Below, piece by piece: positions 49,648-58,511 of a DNA stretch of 64,000 nucleotides; the first letter of the stretch is position 1, and every line of letters starts with the position of its first letter. The stretch spans positions 248,001 to 312,000 of the forward strand of contig CAWIJO010000007.1 in NCBI GenBank assembly GCA_963836355.1, written 5' to 3'. The translations under genes were made by a program, and so were the position numbers. The notes below the pieces were generated by a model. The model saw only the letters and a program-made list of their open reading frames with translations, had not been told where the DNA came from and did not search any database. Source of the DNA: Palsa-506 sp963836355. GTDB taxonomy: Bacteria; Actinomycetota; Actinomycetes; Streptosporangiales; Streptosporangiaceae.

Positions 49648-50828
49648 GCGGGTGATTCTCCCCTACCGGCGCGCCACAGGCCTAACGCCGGGTAGCGGCA
49701 GCGCCGCGGCCGGGCGCTCCGGGGACCGGAGTCCCGGGGGTCCGGGGGACCGGAGCCCGGGGCCAGGCGTCCAGGCATACCCGGGCCGGGCGCCCCAGAG
49801 CCAGGCATACCCGGGCCGGGCGCCCCAGAGCCAGGCATACCCGGCAGGACAAGGAGAGCGAGCGCGAGGCCGACCAGGAGCAGGCCTGCGATAGCAGGGC
49901 CGGACAGCCGCTCGCCCAGCACCACCAGCGCGAGCAGCGCCGCCACCATGGGCTCGGCCAGGCCGAGGGTGGCGGCGGCCGGCGCGGGCACGGTGCGCAG
50001 GCCGTGCCCGTAGAACAGGTAAGCGACGGCCGTGGTCAGCACGCCCAGCTGGACGCTGACGAGCAGGCCTGATCCGGATAGCAGCCAGCCCGGCGAGCTC
50101 ACCGCCAGGACCGGGAGCAGCAGCACCGCGCCGCCGCCGAATAGCACGCCCATCACGGCCCGTTCGCTCGTCCCGCCCGTGACCAGGCGCGCGGCAGTGA
50201 CCGCGTAGAGGGCATAGCAGAGCCCGGCAAGCAGCGCCAGGCCGACGCCACCGAGATTTGCGCCCGCAGCGCGACCGCCGGTCACCAGCACCGAGCACCC
50301 GGCGATAGCACCGGCCGTTGCCAGCATCCAGCGCCGGGTCAGTGCGCCACCGCCGGTAAGCCGGCTGATCAGGCCGGTGAGCACTGGAGCGCTGCCGATG
50401 GCGACGACGGTGCCGATGGCCACGCCGGTCGCCCGCACCGCAGAGAAGAAACTGAGCTGGTAACCGGCGGTGCTGGCCGCACCGAGGACGAGAACTGCGC
50501 GCCGGGCTCCGCGGCGGGCCAGCAACTGCCGGATCTCGCCCCCCCGCCGGGGCGGCCTGGGTGGCATCGCGCTGCGCCGGGTCACGCCCAGCCGGGTCAC
50601 GCCCAGCCGGGTCACGCCCTGCCGGGTCACGCTGGGCGCGGAGCCGCTGGGCGGAGTCGCGCTGTGGAAGGCGATTGCGACTAGCACCGCGCCGCCGAGC
50701 ACGATGCGGGCCGCTCCCACGGATACCGGACTCGCGTCACCAGGGGCGAAATGCGCCACTGTGCCGGTGCTGCCCCAGAGCGCCGCGGCGGCCACGATGG
50801 CCGCAGACCCGCTAGCGCGTCCCGGCAT
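49536..50828 (-). CDS. EamA-family transporter with extended repetitive tail
   Basis: 430 residues. Ten spans can be followed in two EamA halves: IVAAAALWGSTGTVAHFAPG, SVGAARIVLGGAVLVAIAF, FFSAVRATGVAIGTVVAIGS, then VGLALLAGLCYALYAVTAA and AATLGLAEPMVAALLALVVL. The cytosolic loop after span 2 holds a 15-bp repeat (GVTRLGVTRLGVTRR). After the last span (IAGLLLVGLALALLVLPG) come repeats GMPGSGAPGPGMPGSGAPGP and a basic tail that overlaps era by 112 bp. The natural end was probably earlier. Substrate unknown; the family exports small metabolites. Confidence 0.87.
   Translation of the reverse strand: MPGRASGSAAIVAAAALWGSTGTVAHFAPGDASPVSVGAARIVLGGAVLVAIAFHSATPPSGSAPSVTRQGVTRLGVTRLGVTRRSAMPPRPPRRGGEIRQLLARRGARRAVLVLGAASTAGYQLSFFSAVRATGVAIGTVVAIGSAPVLTGLISRLTGGGALTRRWMLATAGAIAGCSVLVTGGRAAGANLGGVGLALLAGLCYALYAVTAARLVTGGTSERAVMGVLFGGGAVLLLPVLAVSSPGWLLSGSGLLVSVQLGVLTTAVAYLFYGHGLRTVPAPAAATLGLAEPMVAALLALVVLGERLSGPAIAGLLLVGLALALLVLPGMPGSGAPGPGMPGSGAPGPGMPGRLAPGSGPPDPRDSGPRSARPRRCRYPALGLWRAGRGESPAWEDPGNLSEQAASSRRRSSGRASRASPAGPTSVSRR
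49777..49849 (-). repeat. 30-bp minisatellite in the EamA gene tail
   Basis: About two and a half copies of a 30-bp unit (plus strand CATACCCGGGCCGGGCGCCC then CAGAGCCAGG) encode the GMPGSGAPGP repeats. Confidence 0.85.
50576..50635 (-). repeat. 15-bp minisatellite in the EamA gene
   Basis: About four copies of GTCACGCCCAGCCGG (one with CTGCC) encode the GVTRL repeats in a cytosolic loop of the transporter. Confidence 0.85.
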
Positions 50829-50917
50829 CCCGTCAGTCTGTCATCCCGGCAGGCCGCCGGACCGTTCTTGATCGCGCATAATCCGATGCTCTGGCGCGCG
50901 ACTCTCCGGTAGCGACC

Positions 50918-51040
50918 GAAGCGCGGGGCAGCCGCCGTCCGGCCGCCCGTGGGCGGAGCGGCCGCAGTCCGGCCAACGCGGGGCGAAGTGATCGCGGTCC
51001 ACCCGGCGCGGGGCGGGGTGGCCACCGTCCGCCCGGATCA
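50918..51040 (-). repeat. Degenerate 30-bp repeats downstream of the cytidine-deaminase-like gene
   Basis: Four diverged 30-bp units (pattern CCGGxCGGACxGxGGCCxC on the minus strand) fill the gap between 51038 and about 50918. The first unit includes the TGA (51040-51038) of the upstream gene. Confidence 0.55.
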
Positions 51041-51397
51041 GGGCAGCAGGGTCGCGCGGACGGTGCCGTCCGGGTCCGCTTGGAACACGATCGCATCCGG
51101 GCCGATGTCACGAACCGCGGCAAGATCGGCTGCATCGAGCTGGTCTGCCTCACTGACCAGGGCAGCCGCCTCCAGGCTGGCCGCACCGCTGGAGACTGCC
51201 ATGGCAACGGCAAGCTGCAGCGCGGAGAGCCGCAGCGACGGCAGAGCAACCGCTGCCGCGGCGTAAGTACGGCCGGTCTCGTCACGCACCGCAGCGCCCT
51301 CGGCTGCCGCCACCCGCACCCGCGCGGACCGGGCAAGAGTGATGATCTTGATGTCCTCAGGGCCGATGTCCTCAGGGCCGGGCTGAGCCTCGCTCAC
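51038..51397 (-). CDS. Cytidine-deaminase-like protein without zinc ligands (Rv2365c type)
   Basis: 119 residues. The family pattern is DIKIITLARSARVRVAAAEG, AAVRDETGRTYAAAAVALPS, LRLSALQLAVAMAVSSGAAS and LAAVRDIGPDAIVFQADPDG. The fold is that of cytidine deaminase, but there is no His or Cys anywhere in the chain, so the zinc site H/C-A-E and P-C-x-x-C is absent. It sits between era and the CNNM/CorC gene exactly as Rv2365c does in Mycobacterium tuberculosis. A structural or regulatory role in this ribosome-linked block is possible. Confidence 0.85.
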   Translation of the reverse strand: MSEAQPGPEDIGPEDIKIITLARSARVRVAAAEGAAVRDETGRTYAAAAVALPSLRLSALQLAVAMAVSSGAASLEAAALVSEADQLDAADLAAVRDIGPDAIVFQADPDGTVRATLLP

Positions 51398-51407
51398 ACA
51401 GCTAACT

Positions 51408-52697
51408 CTAGTGCGGGGCAGTCACATCCCGGATGCCGGATTGCCCTGCCGGTGACTCATTGCGCTGCACCGTCACGGTCCCGATCCGGTTTCGCCGCCC
51501 GGCCAGGCTCTCCGCGGTCAGCTGCAGCCCCTGCACCGTCGCCATTGACCCGGCGATCGGCACCCGGCCCAGCCGCTGGGCAAGCAGGCCGCCAACCGTC
51601 TCTACGTCCTCCGCGTCAATCTTGACGTCGAATAGCTCCTCTAGTTCCTCCACCGGCAGCCGGGCGGTGACCCTGGCCCGCTGGCCTGCCTCGATCCACT
51701 CCACCGGGGGCTGCTCCTGGTCGTACTCGTCCGTGATCTCCCCGACGATTTCTTCCAGGATGTCCTCGATCGTGACGAGCCCGGCGGTCCCGCCGTATTC
51801 GTCTATCACGATCGCCAGATGGATCTGCCGTGCCTGCATCTCCCTTAGCAGTTCGTCAATCGGCTTGCTCTCCGGCACGAAAGTGGCCGCCCGCATGATC
51901 GAGGCGACCTTCTCGACGGCCTCGCACTCCCGGTGCTCCTGGCTGCGGGTGACAATGTCCTTGAGGTAGGCAATCCCGACTACATCGTCGAGGTTCTCGC
52001 CGATCACCGGAATCCGGGAAAAGCCACTGCGCAAGGCGAGCGACAGGGCCTGGCGCAGTGTCTTGTCCTGCTCGACGAACACCATGTCGGTGCGCGGCAC
52101 CATGACCTCCCGGACGATCGTGTCGCCCAGTTCGAACACTGAATGGATCATGGCGCGCTCGTCAGGCTGGATAACCTGGCGCTGTTCCAGCAGGTCCACC
52201 AGGCCGCGCAGGTCCTCCTCGGAGCCCGATGATCCCCGGCTGGCGCCCGGCTTGCGGCCGGGGGCGCCGAGCAGCCGCGGGAACGGGCCGAGAAAGCGGA
52301 CGACCGGATGCAGGATCGCGGCGGCGGCAAGGGCAATCCGGGCCGGGTGCTGGCGCTCAGCAATGCGCGGAACGACCACAGTAGCCGCGTAGCCAGCCAC
52401 CACAATGACCGCGACGGCGATCGCGAACGCCCGCCAGCCCGGGCCGATAGCGTCCAGTAGCACGGCGGTCACCAGGACCGTGGCGGCCGCCCCGGCGGTG
52501 ACTTTCGCCAGGGACAGCACGCTCAGGTAGCGCGGCACCTCGGCGAGAACCGCCCGCAGCGGTGTCGAGCGCTCGCCTGCCGTGCGGCCTAGCTCCTTCG
52601 CGCCTGCCCGGGACACCCTGAGCAGCGCGACCTCAGCGGTCGCGCAGCACCCGGCCGTTGCGATCAGCGCAAGCGCGGCGACGGCCAGCCAGCCCAT
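51408..52697 (-). CDS. CNNM/CorC-type membrane protein (hemolysin family)
   Basis: 429 residues. The N-terminal DUF21 membrane part includes VAALALIATAGCCATAEVAL and AFAIAVAVIVVAGYAATVVV. Two CBS domains follow: VMVPRTDMVFVEQDKTLRQA with GFSRIPVIGENLDDVVGIAY, then KPIDELLREMQARQIHLAIV IDEYGG-like sequence. The C-terminal CorC_HlyC domain ends VGGLLAQRLGRVPIAGS. Such proteins are linked to magnesium/cobalt transport or membrane integrity. It is 7 bp upstream of nothing else in operon terms: ybeY precedes it with a 7-bp gap. Confidence 0.93.
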   Translation of the reverse strand: MGWLAVAALALIATAGCCATAEVALLRVSRAGAKELGRTAGERSTPLRAVLAEVPRYLSVLSLAKVTAGAAATVLVTAVLLDAIGPGWRAFAIAVAVIVVAGYAATVVVPRIAERQHPARIALAAAAILHPVVRFLGPFPRLLGAPGRKPGASRGSSGSEEDLRGLVDLLEQRQVIQPDERAMIHSVFELGDTIVREVMVPRTDMVFVEQDKTLRQALSLALRSGFSRIPVIGENLDDVVGIAYLKDIVTRSQEHRECEAVEKVASIMRAATFVPESKPIDELLREMQARQIHLAIVIDEYGGTAGLVTIEDILEEIVGEITDEYDQEQPPVEWIEAGQRARVTARLPVEELEELFDVKIDAEDVETVGGLLAQRLGRVPIAGSMATVQGLQLTAESLAGRRNRIGTVTVQRNESPAGQSGIRDVTAPH

Positions 52698-52704
52698 CGC
52701 GGTG

Positions 52705-53277
52705 TCACCCTGGCCCTTCGTTCGCTTCGTCCGCTTCGTCCGCCGGGCCGTCTTTCCCTGCTAGCACCGCAGGGCCAGCCGGGTCACCGGATCCGCGGTC
52801 CGCGTGCCAGGCCGCGAGCAGCTTGTCCTGCAGGCCGAACATCTCGGCGTGCTCGCCCGGATCCGCGTGATCGTAGCCGAGCAGGTGCAGTATGCCGTGC
52901 GTGCACAGCAGCTCAAGCTCGGCTTGCACGTCATGACCTGCCTTGGCGGCCTGCTCGGTGGCCACCGGCGGGCAGAGCACCACATCGCCGAGCAGCCCCG
53001 GCACCGCGCCGGGCTCGGCGCCTGTTCCCCGGTCGGCCCGCGCGCCCGCTGGGTGCGGCGGCCGCAACTCGTCCATCGGGAACGCGAGCACGTCGGTCGG
53101 CCCCGGCTCGCCAAGCCAGCGCTCGTGCAGTTCGGCCATGGCCGGCTCATCGACGAGCAAGACGGAGAGCTCGGCGAGCGGATGCACCCGCATCCCGTCG
53201 AGCACATGGCGGGCAATCGCCGCCAGGCCCGCCTCGTCGACCGCGGTACCCGACTCATTGGCGATCTCGATGCTCAC
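52705..53277 (-). CDS. ybeY: Endoribonuclease YbeY
   Basis: 190 residues from GTG 53277 (VSIEIANESGTAVDEAGLAA), preceded by GTGAGGG. The catalytic zinc motif is HGILHLLGYDHADPGEHAEM (H-x3-H-x5-H form), and an earlier conserved block is WLGEPGPTDVLAFPMDE. A Pro/Ala-rich insert follows it (PPHPAGARADRGTGAEPGA). The tail after WHAD is a disordered extension. YbeY acts in 16S rRNA 3'-end maturation and ribosome quality control, often with Era. Confidence 0.94.
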   Translation of the reverse strand: MSIEIANESGTAVDEAGLAAIARHVLDGMRVHPLAELSVLLVDEPAMAELHERWLGEPGPTDVLAFPMDELRPPHPAGARADRGTGAEPGAVPGLLGDVVLCPPVATEQAAKAGHDVQAELELLCTHGILHLLGYDHADPGEHAEMFGLQDKLLAAWHADRGSGDPAGPAVLAGKDGPADEADEANEGPG

Positions 53278-53284
53278 GCTGCCC

Positions 53285-54400
53285 TCACCGGGCCCGGTTG
53301 GCTGGCCGCCGGGCACGGCCCGCGGCCAGGCGCTGCGTGTCCGCGGTGCCCTGCCGCTCGTCGTACCGCGCGTAGGCGTCGACTATGTCGGCCACCAGCT
53401 TGTGCCGGACGACATCGTGGCTGGTCAGCCGCGAGAAGTAAACGTCATCGACGTCATCGAGGATGTCCTGCACGAGCCGCAGGCCGCTGAGCTGCCCGGA
53501 CGGCAGGTCTACCTGGGTGACATCGCCGGTGACGACGACCTTGGAGCCGAAACCGAGCCGGGTCAGGAACATCTTCATCTGCTCGGGCGAGGTGTTCTGC
53601 GCCTCGTCCAGGATGATGAACGCATCGTTCAGGGTGCGGCCCCGCATGTAGGCGAGCGGAGCGATCTCGATCGTGCCGAGGCCGAGCAGCTTGGGGATCG
53701 TGTCGGCATCGAGCATGTCGTGCAGGGCATCGTAGAGCGGCCGGAGGTACGGGTCGATCTTCTCGTACAGGGTGCCGGGCAGGAAGCCGAGCCGCTCCCC
53801 GGCCTCCACCGCGGGCCGGGTAAGTATGATCCGCTTCACCTCTTTGGCCTGCAGCGCCCGGACCGCCTTGGCCATCGCCAGGTAGGTCTTTCCGGTCCCG
53901 GCCGGCCCGATGGCGAACACGATCGTGTGCGAGTCGATGGCATCGACGTAGCGTTTCTGGTTCAGCGTCTTCGGCCGGATCGTGCGGCCCCGGGCGGACA
54001 GGATGTCCAGGGTCAGTACCTCGTCGGGCCGCGCGGCAGGCCGGTTGCGCAGCATGGAGACGGTCTGCTCAACTATGCCGGCGGACAGCTCCGTGCCGCG
54101 CGAAACCAGCTTGATCAGCTCTTCGAAGAGCCTGGCGACGAGCGCGGCCTCGTCGACCGGGCCGGTCACGGTAATCTCGTTGCCGCGCACGTGAATGTCG
54201 GCCGCGAAGTCACTCTCGATTACCCGCAGTAGCTCGTCGCCAGATCCGAGCAGGTGCACCATCGAGTGGTCATCCGGAATGACGATTTTTACCTGGGTGT
54301 CACCGTTGACCGATGGGAGCGTGCTGTTCGCCGAATCGGCTGATTCTTGCGTCAATTGCCTTTCCCCGCCTGGGCGCTGCCGCGCCCGCATGTTGGCCAT
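53285..54400 (-). CDS. phoH: PhoH-family ATPase
   Basis: 371 residues. Walker A is FAIGPAGTGKTYLAMAKA, Walker B FIILDEAQNTSPEQMKM, then GSKVVVTGDVTQVDLPSG and SRLTSHDVVRHKLVADIV. The N-terminal KH-like portion includes NEITVTGPVDEAALVARLFE. PhoH proteins are putative RNA helicase/ATPases always encoded before ybeY. The start at 54400 or the ATG three codons later are both possible. Confidence 0.95.
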   Translation of the reverse strand: MANMRARQRPGGERQLTQESADSANSTLPSVNGDTQVKIVIPDDHSMVHLLGSGDELLRVIESDFAADIHVRGNEITVTGPVDEAALVARLFEELIKLVSRGTELSAGIVEQTVSMLRNRPAARPDEVLTLDILSARGRTIRPKTLNQKRYVDAIDSHTIVFAIGPAGTGKTYLAMAKAVRALQAKEVKRIILTRPAVEAGERLGFLPGTLYEKIDPYLRPLYDALHDMLDADTIPKLLGLGTIEIAPLAYMRGRTLNDAFIILDEAQNTSPEQMKMFLTRLGFGSKVVVTGDVTQVDLPSGQLSGLRLVQDILDDVDDVYFSRLTSHDVVRHKLVADIVDAYARYDERQGTADTQRLAAGRARRPANRAR

Positions 54401-54427
54401 GCTATCTGCCGGGCCTCCTGCCGGGCT

Positions 54428-54775
54428 TCATCCAGGCGGCCAGGCCATCGCCCGGCCGCCGAGCACGTGCGCGTGCGCGTGCTGGACGGTCTGCCCAGCA
54501 TGCGGGCCGGTATTGAAGACATCGCGGTAGCCCGAGCCGTCGATGCCTGCCGCAGAGGCGATCTGGTGCGCCTGCGCCGCGACCTCTTCGAGCAAGCCGG
54601 CTGCGCCCGCCCCGGCGAGCGCAGCCAGATAAGCGTAGTGCGCCTTCGGTATGACAAGCACGTGAGTCGGCGCCTGCGGGCTGATGTCGCGGAACGCTAT
54701 CGTGCGGGGACTCTCCAGCACGTGCGTCGCCGCCGTCTCACTCGCTGCGATACTGCAGAAGAGGCACTCAGCCAT
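54428..54775 (-). CDS. HIT-family nucleotide-binding protein (HINT)
   Basis: 115 residues. The N-terminal CLFCSIAASETAATHVLESP and the histidine triad VQHAHAHVLGGRAM (H-x-H-x-H) are diagnostic. NTGPHAGQTVQHAH includes the phosphate-contact residues. HINT proteins hydrolyse AMP-lysine or nucleoside phosphoramidates. It lies 27 bp upstream of phoH on the same strand, probably cotranscribed. Confidence 0.95.
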   Translation of the reverse strand: MAECLFCSIAASETAATHVLESPRTIAFRDISPQAPTHVLVIPKAHYAYLAALAGAGAAGLLEEVAAQAHQIASAAGIDGSGYRDVFNTGPHAGQTVQHAHAHVLGGRAMAWPPG

Positions 54776-55033
54776 GCAACGATCTTAACTTGCAGCGCGT
54801 CCCCGCGACTGCCGACATATATGGTTGCTCTACTGCGAATCCTCGGCGAATCGCTGGTACGCGCGGCTATGGCGGGCCGTGTCGCGCCGCGGCGCTCGGC
54901 CGTGGCCTTTCGCGGGTGATTCGCGGCGGTGCACCATGATGCACGGCGATGCGGGCTCGGCATGAGGACTGACATGAGGGCGGAGGATCGTTGAGGCCAG
55001 TCGGCGAGCGAGGAACCGACGCGAAAAACGGAC

Positions 55034-55621
55034 ATGACAACTGGTGAACCGGGCGACGCCGTTGCGCGTCCAACACAAGTGACCGAAACCCTGGTAGCGG
55101 ACAGTGCGCTAGGGGCGGTCCCGGCCGACTGGGACGCCGACCGGGCGGTGACCGCGCTCTATAGCACGCACTACGGCTCGCTTGTGCGGCTGTCTGCGCT
55201 GCTGCTGCGCGACGTGGCGACGGCCGAGGAAGTTGTGCAGGACTCGTTCGTTGCCATGCACGATGGCTGGCGCCGGCTCAGGGACAGCGAGAAGGCGCTC
55301 TCGTACTTGCGGCAGTCGGTCGTGAACAGATCCCGGTCCGTGCTGCGACACCGGGTGGTGGTTGACCGCAATGCGCCGAAGCCGCCGCCAGACATGCCGA
55401 GCGCCGAGCAGGGCGCGTTCGCCCAGTTGGAGCGCTCGGCCGTAGTGACCGCGCTCCGCACGCTGCCCGCGCGGCAGCGGGAGGCGCTGGTACTGCGCTA
55501 CTACGGGGACTTGTCAGAGGCTCAGATCGCAACGGCCATGGGCATCAGCAGGGGGGCCGTGAAGAGTCATACGGCCAGGGCGATGTCCGCACTCCGCGGC
55601 GTGCTGGAGCAGGACGTATGA
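55034..55621 (+). CDS. SigE-family ECF sigma factor
   Basis: 195 residues. Region 2 is YSTHYGSLVRLSALLLRDVA then TAEEVVQDSFVAMHDGWRRL. Region 4 is LPARQREALVLRYYGDLSEA with IATAMGISRGAVKSHTARAM SALRG-type sequence. It belongs to the SigE-like 70 family that actinomycetes have in many copies. The next gene, 40 bp downstream, encodes a single-span protein that may be its regulator. Its frame and length are intact, unlike the remnants at 39985-40578. Confidence 0.93.
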   Translation: MTTGEPGDAVARPTQVTETLVADSALGAVPADWDADRAVTALYSTHYGSLVRLSALLLRDVATAEEVVQDSFVAMHDGWRRLRDSEKALSYLRQSVVNRSRSVLRHRVVVDRNAPKPPPDMPSAEQGAFAQLERSAVVTALRTLPARQREALVLRYYGDLSEAQIATAMGISRGAVKSHTARAMSALRGVLEQDV

Positions 55622-55661
55622 CAAGGACAAGGGGGGCTACGGAAGGCCTGGAGCGGAATCC

Positions 55662-56549
55662 ATGACGTATCCGACCCGTGAACACGAGGAGTTGCTCCGC
55701 CGCGCACTGCGCGGCGTGGCCGACTCGGTCGAGCCAGCGGACGACGGCCTGGAGCGAATACGTGCCCGGCTGAAGCCGCCGCGCCCGGCCATCGCGGCCT
55801 GGATGATGTCAGGCGCCGAGCCTGCGGCCCTCCGGCTGCGGCCCGTTCTCAACTCGTTTCGGCTGCGCAGCCGACTGGCGCTCGGCGCGGTCCGTCCGGC
55901 ACTCAGCAAAATCAGGGCGGTCATGGCCTGGTTCCGGCCGAGCGACGACACGCCCAAGGTGCATCCGATCTGGGTACGCCCGGTGGTCACGGTGGCCGCC
56001 TTTGTCGTGATCATCGCATCCGGCGCGTTCGCGATCAATGAGCTGCAGCACACCATCACGCAGGCTGGCACTACTACCGGAAACAGCCAGACCGCAGACC
56101 CGTTCGTCAGCTCTGGCGGCGAGGGCCTGCACAGCCAAGCGCAAGAGATCTTGCCCCCTGCCCCGCCGGGCGGCCCGCCGCAGCGGATCTGGCCGATGCG
56201 CAGTCCTCAGCCCTCGCTAGCCTCGCCTGCCCCCACCCTCGCGGGCAGCCCGTCGCCTAGCTGCAGCCCATCGGTGGCGCCCACTCGGACGCCGACCCCG
56301 GTCAGCTCGCCGACGCCGACGCCGACCGCCACCACCCCGCCGCAGAGCCCGACGCCAACGCCCACCGAGACCGGCGGCAGCCCGAGCCCCACCTCACCAA
56401 GTCCCACGGACAGCCTGACCACGGTGGCCAGCTCGGCGCCCAGCACAATTTCATACGTCAGCTATGCGACCAGCGCGCCTTCGGCGGATTCCGCTAGCGC
56501 CCCCACGGCAAGCCCGCCGCCAGTTACGCCGGGCACGCGGCCCTGCTAG
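55662..56549 (+). CDS. Single-span Pro/Thr/Ser-rich membrane protein paired with the sigma factor
   Basis: 295 residues. The cytosolic N-terminus (MTYPTREHEELLRRALRGVA then DSVEPADDGLERIRARL) resembles the start of SigE-partner proteins. One membrane span lies near residues 108-126 (VTVAAFVVIIASGAFAI). The extracellular part is almost all Pro/Thr/Ser (TPTPVSSPTPTPTATTPP) with no folded domain visible. It may be an anti-sigma factor or a cell-wall-spanning stalk. There is no zinc-binding H-x3-C-x2-C motif. Confidence 0.75.
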   Translation: MTYPTREHEELLRRALRGVADSVEPADDGLERIRARLKPPRPAIAAWMMSGAEPAALRLRPVLNSFRLRSRLALGAVRPALSKIRAVMAWFRPSDDTPKVHPIWVRPVVTVAAFVVIIASGAFAINELQHTITQAGTTTGNSQTADPFVSSGGEGLHSQAQEILPPAPPGGPPQRIWPMRSPQPSLASPAPTLAGSPSPSCSPSVAPTRTPTPVSSPTPTPTATTPPQSPTPTPTETGGSPSPTSPSPTDSLTTVASSAPSTISYVSYATSAPSADSASAPTASPPPVTPGTRPC

Positions 56550-56563
56550 CTCGGCTAGGCAGC

Positions 56564-56606
56564 GGCGGCCAGGCAGCGGCGGCCAGGCAGCGGCGGCCAG
56601 GCAGGC
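56564..56606 (+). repeat. 14-bp repeat (3 units)
   Basis: GCAGCGGCGGCCAG occurs three times in tandem, 15 bp after the stop of the Pro/Thr-rich protein. Confidence 0.85.
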
Positions 56607-56613
56607 CCAGCGA

Positions 56614-56658
56614 CCGGTGGGCCTGAGGTACGTCGGCCGTGGGCCTCAGGCCCACCGG
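56614..56658. terminator. Bidirectional hairpin between convergent genes
   Basis: CCGGTGGGCCTGAGG (56614-56628) pairs perfectly with CCTCAGGCCCACCGG (56644-56658). It separates the convergent genes ending at 56549 (+) and 56646 (-) and overlaps the rsmE stop. Confidence 0.75.
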
Positions 56659-57392
56659 CCGCTGGCGCTGAGCAGCAGTGCGGCCGCGACCGCGCCGGCC
56701 GATGACGCGCGAAGCACCGAGTTACCGAGCCGGATAGTCAGCGCGCCGGCGGCTTCCAGCGCGTCGGCCTCGGCCGGGCTGATCCCGCCCTCCGGCCCGA
56801 CCACGACCACGATGTCGCCAGCCGCAGGCGGCGACACGTCGGCGACCGCCTGGCCGGCCGGGTCGAGCAGTACCGCGAGGCTGGCCGCTGCCACCAGCTG
56901 GCTAACTCCCGCGGTATCCTGCAGCGCTGTCACCTGCGGGAACCTGCTGCGACGGGCCTGCTTCGCCGCCTCGCGGGCACTTCCCCGCCAGCGGCCGAGC
57001 GATCTGTCGCCGCGGTCGCCACGCCATCTCGGCACGCATCGCTCGGCAGCCCACGGCACGACGACGTCGACTCCGACCTCGGTCATGATCTCGACCGCGA
57101 GTTCGCCTCGGCCGCCCTTCGGGATCGCCTGTACTACCACGATCCCGGGGCTGGGCGGCGGCTCAGCGTGCCTGGCCAGCACGACGAGCTCCAGCAAATC
57201 ACGGCCGCTGCCGGTGACCACGCACTCGGCGAGCAGCCCGTCGCCATCGGTGACGTCGGCCCGCTCCCCCACCTTGAGCCTGCGCACGGTCGCCGCGTGC
57301 CGGCCCTCCGGGCCGGACAGCACGATCCGGTCAGCCTGCAGCTGAGCTGCGTCCGTGACGAAGACCGGCGGCCTAGCGGCCGTTGAACGCAT
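56646..57392 (-). CDS. rsmE: 16S rRNA (uracil(1498)-N3)-methyltransferase
   Basis: 248 residues from ATG 57392 (MRSTAARPPVFVTDAAQLQA); the start overlaps the dnaJ 3' end by 20 bp. The N-terminal PUA-like domain has GPEGRHAATVRRLKVGERAD. The SPOUT knot carries VVVGPEGGISPAEADALEAA and LGNSVLRASSAGAVAAALL. The family methylates U1498 of 16S rRNA. The coupling to dnaJ is a standard actinobacterial arrangement. Confidence 0.94.
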   Translation of the reverse strand: MRSTAARPPVFVTDAAQLQADRIVLSGPEGRHAATVRRLKVGERADVTDGDGLLAECVVTGSGRDLLELVVLARHAEPPPSPGIVVVQAIPKGGRGELAVEIMTEVGVDVVVPWAAERCVPRWRGDRGDRSLGRWRGSAREAAKQARRSRFPQVTALQDTAGVSQLVAAASLAVLLDPAGQAVADVSPPAAGDIVVVVGPEGGISPAEADALEAAGALTIRLGNSVLRASSAGAVAAALLLSASGRWA

Positions 57393-58503
57393 CGCGCAGC
57401 CGGGAGAAGAAGCCCTGCTGGCCCGGGGCGAACCGGCCGGGCGGGGCCTCCTCGCCGCGCAGCTTGGCAAGCTCGCGCAGCAGGTTCTCCTGCTCGGGCT
57501 CGATCTTGGTCGGGGTCTCCACGGTCACGTGGATCAGCAGGTCGCCGCGGCCGGACGCGTTCAGGTGCGCGGTGCCCTGACCGTACAGCGGGATCGCCTG
57601 GCCAGACTGGGTGCCTGGACGGATGTCCACGTCCGCGGGACCGTCCAGGGTCTCCACGTTCAGGGTCGCGCCGAGCGCCGCGGCGACCATCGGGATCGTC
57701 ACCGTGCAGTGCAGGTCATCGCCCTGCCGCTCGAAGATCGGGTGCGGCTGCTGGACGATTTCCAGGAACAGGTCACCGGGCGGCCCGCCGCCGGGGCCGG
57801 TCTCGCCCTCCCCGGCCAGCTGGATGTGCGTGCCGTCCTCGACGCCGGCCGGGATCCGCACCTTGATGTTGCGGCGGGTCCTGACCCGCCCGTCGGCATC
57901 GCATTCCGGGCACGGCCGCGGGATGACCGTGCCGTAGCCGCCGCACTGCGGGCATGGCCTCGACGCCATCACCTGGCCCAGGAAAGACCTCGTCACCTGG
58001 CTGATCTCACCGCGGCCACCGCACACGTCACAGGTCTGCGGGTGGGTGCCTGGCGCAGTCCCCTCGCCCGAGCAGGTCGGGCAGACAACCGCCGTGTCGA
58101 CGGCGAGATCGCTGGTCGTGCCGAACGCGCACTCGGAGAGATCGAGCTCCACCCGGATGGTCGCGTTGCGGCCGCGGCGGGCCCGGCTGCGCGGCCCGCG
58201 GGCGCCCGCCCCCGCGCCGAAGAACGCGTCCATCAGGTCGCTGAACGGGAACCCGGCCGCGAACCCGCCCTGGCTCGCGCCGCCCGGCGCGTACGGGTCG
58301 GCGCCCATGTCGAACATCTGGCGCTTCTCCGGGTCGGACAGCACCTCGTAGGCCTGGGTGATCTCCTTGAACCGTTCCTGGGTCTGCGGATCCGGGTTGA
58401 CGTCCGGGTGCAGCTCGCGGGCGAGCCGCCGGTACGCCTTCTTAATCTGGTCGCCGTCCGCGTCATGCCGGACGCCCAGGATCGCGTAATAGTCGTTGGC
58501 CAC
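57373..58503 (-). CDS. dnaJ: Chaperone protein DnaJ
   Basis: 376 residues. The J domain is DYYAILGVRHDADGDQIKKA with the HPD triad in ARELHPDVNPD. A Gly/Phe-rich segment (GGASQGGFAAGFPF) follows. Four zinc repeats are CPTCSGEG, CDVCGGRG, CPQCGGYG and CPECDADG. The C-terminal substrate domain ends at GRFAPGQQGFFSRLRDAF. It stimulates DnaK. It lies 8 bp downstream of hrcA, making this the HrcA-controlled DnaJ2 type. Confidence 0.97.
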   Translation of the reverse strand: MANDYYAILGVRHDADGDQIKKAYRRLARELHPDVNPDPQTQERFKEITQAYEVLSDPEKRQMFDMGADPYAPGGASQGGFAAGFPFSDLMDAFFGAGAGARGPRSRARRGRNATIRVELDLSECAFGTTSDLAVDTAVVCPTCSGEGTAPGTHPQTCDVCGGRGEISQVTRSFLGQVMASRPCPQCGGYGTVIPRPCPECDADGRVRTRRNIKVRIPAGVEDGTHIQLAGEGETGPGGGPPGDLFLEIVQQPHPIFERQGDDLHCTVTIPMVAAALGATLNVETLDGPADVDIRPGTQSGQAIPLYGQGTAHLNASGRGDLLIHVTVETPTKIEPEQENLLRELAKLRGEEAPPGRFAPGQQGFFSRLRDAFNGR

Positions 58504-58511
58504 CGGGACTC

